Notes under the pieces: generated by a model
Database searches by the model: none
What the model saw: only the letters and a program-made list of their open reading frames with translations
Told to the model about the DNA's origin: nothing
Assembly: GCA_948146395.1 (NCBI GenBank)
Contig: OX411544.1
Coordinates: forward strand, 34,740,457 to 34,804,456
DNA: 64,000 nucleotides
Source: Fragum whitleyi
Taxonomy: Eukaryota; Mollusca; Bivalvia; Cardiida; Cardiidae
Direction: 5' to 3'
Shown here: positions 58,198 to 64,000 of the stretch, in pieces
Numbering within the stretch: position 1 is the first letter of the stretch
How the letters are laid out: every line of letters starts with the position of its first letter
Translations under genes and position numbers: made by a program

Positions 58198-59172
58198 TTA
58201 AGGTTCATGTAAAGTGTTTGAGACCCAATTTTAATGGCATTTATTTGCCAAGAAAAAGCAGTATGTCCAGGAATATTATATATCAAAATGAAGCTATTTA
58301 TGAGCACAAGCAGTTGAAAAACATAATACTTTTATAACTAAAGCGGTATAGCCAAAACATTGTGGAAAAGGGTCATTTTGTACAGAACAAGCAACTGCGT
58401 GACTGTTGGATAAAATTGGCTCATATTTTAACAAAGTCTAGCCTAAAGTACCTTCCAGGTAGTGCTACAACCATTGGTATAAAACTCAGCCCTAAAACGT
58501 AGTTATGCAAGCAATTTAATTTGACTTATTTTATAAACACATATGTCATATATGTAATTCTAATTTTTTAAACGTGTAGATCTTTTTAGGGTATGGTGTG
58601 TTATCACAACATAAATAGACATTAATTGTTTATATACCTGTAAGGTTGTTTAGCAATATATCAATTTCTATTTCACAGAATGATAAATATATAGTAATAT
58701 TGTAGATCATTGAATTAAAAAAAACTATAATTTGAAATAAATCGCAGAAAATATTTCACAATATTATGGTGTGATGTTGCACCATACCTTACATCTATTT
58801 TGAAAACTGACCAAACCGGTTTGACATGTATGTTGACATAATAAATGGAAATTGATTGTTTCAAAAGAGCCTTTTGAGACTGAGTTTTATATCTTAGGTT
58901 GTAGCACTACCTGGATGGTACTTCAGACTGTATTTTGTTAAAATACGGGGCAATTTTATGCAACCGTCATGCAGTTCCTTGTTCTGTACAAAATGACCCT
59001 TTTCCACAATGTTTTGGCTATACCGCTATAGCTATGGCGGTCTTATGTTGCCTAACTGCTTGTGCTCACGAATAGCTTCATTTTGATATATAATATACCT
59101 GGACATACTGCTTTTTCTTGGCTAATGAAGTGCCCTAAATATTGGGTCTCAAACTCTTTACATGAACCTTAA
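58198..59172. mobile_element. TTAA foldback element, copy 2 (975 bp)
   Basis: Direct repeat of 55549-56523 with few substitutions, the same length by coordinate count, and flanking TTAA. Confidence 0.92.
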
Positions 59173-59394
59173 AAGAAATAAAACACTCCTTAGTATATTT
59201 AAAGTGAGTTGAATGTTATAGCAGGGCCCTTAATGCTGTTATAAAAACTTTTAAATCTAGATAGATACTGCTTGCAAAACAGAAACAAACAGAAACATAA
59301 ATAAAAAAATATCATCAATCGATGAAAAACAAAATATTTGCAGCCTTCTTTGATGCATTGCAACAAAAGTTTGTCTTGTTGAATTTAGAATATG

Positions 59395-59745
59395 TGGAAT
59401 GAGCGAGTGTTGAATTGACATTAAAGCAATGTAATATACATGTATTTTGGTTCAGTTACACGAAATAAGCGATATTTTGTTAACCCGCCCCCTTTTATAA
59501 ATTATCCTCACATTTCTGTTTTATGTCTTTACGGCCCAATCAAAAGCTTTGATATCTATACCAGCTAATGTAATTTTGGCATAACTTGATCGATTCGAAT
59601 AAATGTTGATTGTTTTGAATGATTTCGCACCGGTTTTGATCAATTTCGAAGCTCTTTTGAGTGAGAGTTTGAATGGATTGAAAGAAGAACTGAGCAAGCA
59701 ATAACGAGTGGTTTTGATCGAGGAGATTATCAATTTCGTGTGAAT
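59395..59745 (+). mobile_element. Eroded TA MITE
   Basis: gaatgagcgagtgttgaatt, gaaataagcgatattttgtt and gagattatcaatttcgtgtg follow the family order. Both termini are damaged. Confidence 0.5.
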
Positions 59746-60066
59746 GCACAGACTAGCAGCAGTATTTGCCAGGTGCACACGTAGAATTGTTGGAAATTTT
59801 ACGCAAAGGCCTGTATGAAGGAGGACATAAAACAACATATCGTTGGCGAGCGATCTTAACGTCGTATAGTCCACAAATATTAACAAGGGACAAATTAGTA
59901 TAAGTCGGTTATTTCCGTTAGTTAAATGGTTTAAAAAACATCTATGAAGTGGGTCAGTGCATATTTAGACGCCAACGAAAAAACTTGAACCAATGCTGCG
60001 TAAAACAAAAAGAGGTGATGAGTAACCTATGTATAATTGTGTGAATTGACTGGCCAAATGGTCTCC

Positions 60067-60220
60067 TTAAGATAGTGGAAACCGCAACATTACGGAACTC
60101 ATGGCCTTTCAGGATGTTAACCGAGGTTTCCTTATGAAATCATTAGGACTAATTAGTTACCACTGATAAAGTTCATGACTTCCGAAACGTCGCCGAACTA
60201 TTACGGATCCACTAACTTAA
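60067..60220. mobile_element. 165 bp TTAA hairpin element, diverged
   Basis: TTAAgatagtggaaacc to ggatccactaacttaa. One central arm is partly replaced. Confidence 0.7.
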
Positions 60221-60874
60221 TGCTGCAAACTAAAGCCTGTTTTTCATTTTTTAACTGGCGGCGAACTAGGTCACAAACTGCTATTTTGAATGATATCCTT
60301 AACGTCGTACTTTTGTCTACAGGGTACGTGTTTAAAACGTCGCACTTGCCTACCTAACTTTTCATAACACTGTCATAAGAATCATTTGGGTGTCCGGGCG
60401 ATAATCGCAAGGTTATCATGCGATCCAGACATTGATCCGATGTGAAATAAACTTTTTTTCTGCAGAAGGCCGTACACTCGATGGTCGTATGGTGACCGAA
60501 AGGTGTCCGTAGGATAATGCGGCAAATATTTAAAACCGAAACATCGCACGGTCACCGTGCAGCAACCATACATGTACGAAGTATCCACGTGCTACGGCCT
60601 CCGTGTAGTCTAGCGATTTTTAAAAATTTGTATATCTTTAATACAAAATCGAAAGGTCGAAGGCACTTTGAGTCATCAAAAGCATTACCAACTTTAGGAT
60701 GTTTGAAAATGGTGTCGTCTCATCAAAGTCATTAAAGCTTGATGCCTTTTATCAGTGACAAAACTGACGTTACTAAATATTTAACAAGGCTGAAGATAAC
60801 ATATTTCGTCGCCCAACAGTTACAGGTTTCAAGATAAGATAAAGAAGCTTTCATAATGTTCATGGTCCATTCGT

Positions 60875-60881
60875 TATAAAA
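60875..60881 (+). promoter_or_regulatory. TATA box-like site upstream of gene D
   Basis: TATAAAA lies 76-82 bases before the ATG of the fourth signal-peptide exon. The position suits a core promoter with a short 5' UTR. In this AT-rich DNA a chance match is quite possible. Confidence 0.3.
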
Positions 60882-60956
60882 ACTGCAAGGTCATACATTT
60901 CACTTGAATGGATTATTTCTTTTTTAACATAGACCGTGTGTCGGGGACAAACAGCT

Positions 60957-61017
60957 ATGAAGAATTCAACTATATCTCAGTGCCTCGTTGTACTATTGGC
61001 CCTTCAACTGATCGCAG
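60957..61017 (+). CDS. Signal-peptide exon of a fourth three-finger gene (gene D, partial)
   Basis: ATG plus 20 codons (MKNSTISQCLVVLLALQLIA), then G|GTAGCA. Codon count and phase-1 end match the first exons of genes A, B and C exactly, and the segment is a convincing signal peptide. A TATAAAA box lies at 60875-60881, about 80 bases upstream. The donor GTAGCA is weaker than the GTRAGA of the others. I found no exon 2 (CYKT type) or exon 3 in the remaining 3 kb. Intron lengths in genes A-C (0.9-3.8 kb) allow those exons to sit beyond the window; alternatively D is a broken copy. Confidence 0.5.
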
Positions 61018-61418
61018 GTAGCAATTTTATCATTTCCTGATAGTTTTGTAAAACGCGCGAAAGATTTTGGTGATCCTGGGAAATCCTGCTCTCGGTGTAA
61101 TATTTGAACACGTTCTCGAAAGTTTATAATGCATGCAAGTACGGATATGCCGCTTTGTGGTGGACGTTTCTACGTCCAAAAGTGTTATTACATGTACGTG
61201 TAAACAATCCAGTCAGGTGTTAATAACTTTTCATAAATAAGTGACAACTTGGGTACTAATTTTCTTTTTTTCGAGACTTGGTCAAAAGGAGGCAATTAGT
61301 TATTGTCTTAACAGGTGGCCCCCTGTTTTAGAGACATCGGGTATGTATCCATTTATGTGGTCTAATTTGATGATTGAATCTGCTAGTAGGCAACATATTT
61401 GCATTCTGCTATATTCTT

Positions 61419-62930
61419 AAAGCTATGGTCATATTAACGGCAATTATCGTAGTACGTCGTGCTCCATTTTACCGAAGGCAAGCCATGTCACTAATACGAT
61501 TAACTAAGTTGAAGTGAGATAAGGTACATTTAACAAAGGTACCATCGAACAGCTTCCGTAGAAAGAAGTACATTCGAGTAGGAACAACTACGCAGAACTG
61601 CGTAAAATAAGAAGTTTAAATAGATTATTTTTTTAATTAAAATTAATGGAAAATCGCCATTTATCTATTTCCAAAGCCCTGATTTCTCTTGTTTGTCATT
61701 CTGTAGATAAGAAGGTTTAAAACCTACCATTTCTATCAGTCACATTCAGGTATTATAATTAATTTGTTGTAAAAACATGCGAATTTCAAACCATTGAATT
61801 CACGTGCACTTCATGATTAGATTTTATCAATTTCACCGATTCTATTCGTATACTGACCGCAGTCCAACCCCAGTGTTTCCTTGCTTGATCGTAGCTATAA
61901 CTTGAATTTGAATTGGGGTTTTACGTCGCTTTCAACAATCTCTCAGTTATATCGCGACGACTGGAGCACCTAACGATGGATTCCTGGTATTTCTCTCACC
62001 AGTACTACCACCACATCCCTTTCCTAGCCTCCAGTTGCTATTCCACATAGGTTTACGATTATCTACCCATTGGTGGAAGACAAATATCGGAAAGGATAAG
62101 TGCCGCGACCGGGAATCGAACCCGTGCGAATATAGACCCCTGGATTAGAAGTCCGGCGCGCTACCAACTGCGCTATTGCCGCGGCTAGCTATAACTTGAA
62201 TAGATGTTTATTAAACGGTTTGTACGGTGATATAGGGTAAACGATACGTTCTAATTCGGCAAGAGTACGATTCAACAAGATCTTACTACGTTGAACTACA
62301 TTCAAACTACTACAGAAGGTCCTTTTTTACTGTAGGGATTTTGAACATGCCCAAGATTTGTGCTGCCACTACGGTAGGATTATACGGTAGAAGAATGTTT
62401 AGTCCACGGGCGACTAGGTTAAACTACGCAGTCTACGGTAGGGTACGTTGTAGTTCAGCATTCTTTCACTACGTCGATATAATGTTTACAACGTGAAATG
62501 TGACCGCGATTTTTACAACGTACTTTTTCCCTACCTAACCGTGGACAAAAATCAGATACACGCACTGCAAGAGTGGTGAATCGGTAGTTCAATCTTGGTT
62601 AACCGTTGTATCGGGGACAAACGATTACGCTATCATAGTGTGCTACTACGGTTAATTTACGGATAAGTAGCGATCAACTACTGTGTCAGTACGGCCAAAT
62701 TAGGTAAAAAATAACGTACTATACCGTGAATAGACTTTTGAACATTTTTTACAATCCAAGACACTACGGTCAAACTTACGAGTTTGCATTAAGTTACTCA
62801 CTACGCGTAAGCACGGCTTACTTCGACTTACTGCGCAGTATACGCTCAGCTACGTAAATTTTACAGCTGACCACGTTGATGCATAACTACGGCCGACCAC
62901 GTTAATTAAAGTAAATGTGACAAAGCCTTA
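61419..62930. mobile_element. Probable foldback element rich in CTACG/CGTAG words
   Basis: Left and right flanks are dense in degenerate ctacggta, acgtagt and ctacgttg words in both directions. The inverse of the right end reads GGCTTTGTCACATTTAC.., resembling the GGGCTGTCACA end of the element at 17283. A SINE A (61903-62190) is inserted within it. Limits are approximate. Confidence 0.5.
61903..62190 (-). mobile_element. SINE A with well-kept tRNA head
   Basis: Reading the minus strand from about 62182: GCCGCGG pairs with TCGCGGC as a seven-base acceptor stem. The A box is TAGCGCAGTTGGTAGCGC, the anticodon-like loop CTTCTAA (TCT, Arg type), and the B box GGGTTCGATTCCC. A long variable region and a SINE body follow, so I call a SINE rather than a tRNA gene. 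Confidence 0.82.
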
Positions 62931-63065
62931 CGTCTTTCACCATCTATAGCCATTGATAAGCTCGTCAGAGAAGATGAAAAATCCCTTAAAATAAGATTTT
63001 TAAAACTTCATTAGTAACGAATTTTCAAATCTTTGATTGAACGTTTCGTTTTAAATATTGTTTGT

Positions 63066-64000
63066 GACATACCCCTTCCAAATTACTGGATGATTATATT
63101 TTAAGCACTAATTTCAGCGGTGCTCATGTCGTTGCAGGTCGTCCGTCGTTAGTCCGTGCGGATCTTTTTTTTTTTCATTTGAACATCATCTCCTCTTAAT
63201 CGACTGGTAACATTTTCATCAAATTTCACAGGGATGATCCTTGAGACATACTCTCTCATATTCCATTGTGAAATTCATATCGGTTTGATAACTTAGGCGC
63301 TTAGGCCTGTCGAGTCACTAAAAAAATAGGCCCCAATGGTAAAATATAATTCAATCTTCTTCTCTGAAATTACTGCTTAGAATTCAACCAACCTTTACAG
63401 AAATGATCTTTAGGACATGGCTTTTCAGATTCCATGGTTAATTTCTCAACAGGTAGGTACTTTGGGCGCTACGCATGTACGAGCTGACGTGACACAAAAA
63501 AGGGACCTCAATGCTGAAATATGAAAAAAAATCTTCTTCTATGAAACTCTTGGTCAGAATTCAATAATCCTTAACAAAAATGATTCTCAGGATATGATCA
63601 TTTTGATTCCTTCGATAAATTGTGATCGGCTTGATGACATGGGCGCTACGGATTGACGTGTCCCCTAAAAAGGGTCCCCTATCGGTGAAATATAAAAAAA
63701 CCCCTTCTCCTCTGAAACCCATTGTAAGAATTTAACCAAACTTTACAGAAATGATCTTCAGGACATGTTCTTTTAGATTACTTCGTTAAAGTCAGATCAG
63801 ATTGATAACATGGGCACTTGCGGCTGACGTGTCATCAAAAAATGGGTCCAACGGTGAAATATAAAAAAATACTTCTTCACTGAAAGTACTGGTCAGTTTT
63901 CAACCATACTCTACAGAAATACTTTTCATTCATGCTCTTTCAGATTTTTCGATAAATTCTGATCGGGTTAATGACATGGGCGCTACGGGTTTTCATATCA
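63066..64000 (+). repeat. Tandem block of about 170-180 bp units, runs off the window
   Basis: After cgtcgttgcaggtcgtccg-type sequence, units with tcttcttctctgaaa, cagaaatgatctt..aggacatg, gggcgctacgg..tgacgtgtc and cggtgaaatataaaaaa repeat about five times. It is related in plan to the block at 34895-35812. Confidence 0.75.

Noticed and set aside
62101..62182. Functional tRNA-Arg (TCT) gene
   Set aside because: The acceptor stem and both boxes are good, but there is a long variable region and the sequence runs directly into a SINE A body seen elsewhere.
61018..64000. Search for exon 2 and 3 of gene D
   Set aside because: No CYKT or CFCN coding segment with splice sites was found; ttttag at about 61325 is followed by nothing similar.

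Overview
This is a stretch of animal nuclear DNA: AT-rich, with spliceosomal introns and very dense short transposable elements. tRNA-derived SINEs with (ATCA)n-type tails, a Tc1/mariner transposase remnant, an element opening with GCTCACCTGAGCAC, and tandem blocks containing the phrase aagggcaataact all recall bivalve mollusc genomes. The mollusc assignment is inference from memory, not a search. No prokaryotic or viral genes are seen, and most open frames here are chance or antisense.

Layout. Positions 1-12.2 kb hold only repeats: TA-flanked MITEs, SINEs including one SINE nested in another, a mariner-like TACGAGGGT element, hairpins and microsatellites. From 22.39 down to 12.27 kb on the minus strand lies a six-exon gene. 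It encodes an acidic, lysine/asparagine-rich protein with a seven-unit 38-39 residue repeat, a Ser/Asp tract and a C-terminal EF-hand pair. Its introns contain a 1.68 kb foldback element, a MULE-like MITE and several TA MITEs.

From 24.8 kb onward on the plus strand is a tandem cluster of small secreted three-finger (Ly6/uPAR-like) genes. Genes A, B and C are complete. Each has three exons, identical intron phases (1 and 1) and an 84-residue product: signal peptide, eight cysteines, ending in a CFCN....CN-type motif with no GPI tail. Behind gene C lie three decayed copies of the terminal exon alone, one split by a MITE. At 60.96 kb a fourth signal-peptide exon (gene D) has the same length and phase; the rest of D would lie past the window edge or is lost.

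Between these genes are at least 20 copies of one roughly 440 bp TA-flanked MITE, two 975 bp TTAA-flanked foldback elements, five or six 165 bp TTAA hairpins, two 440 bp elements with 9-10 bp target duplications, a broken Tc1-like transposase with an intron, a LINE reverse-transcriptase scrap, and several tandem-repeat blocks. The two gene systems are divergently arranged about 2.4 kb apart (22.39 kb minus, 24.83 kb plus). Nothing in the sequence shows that they act together.
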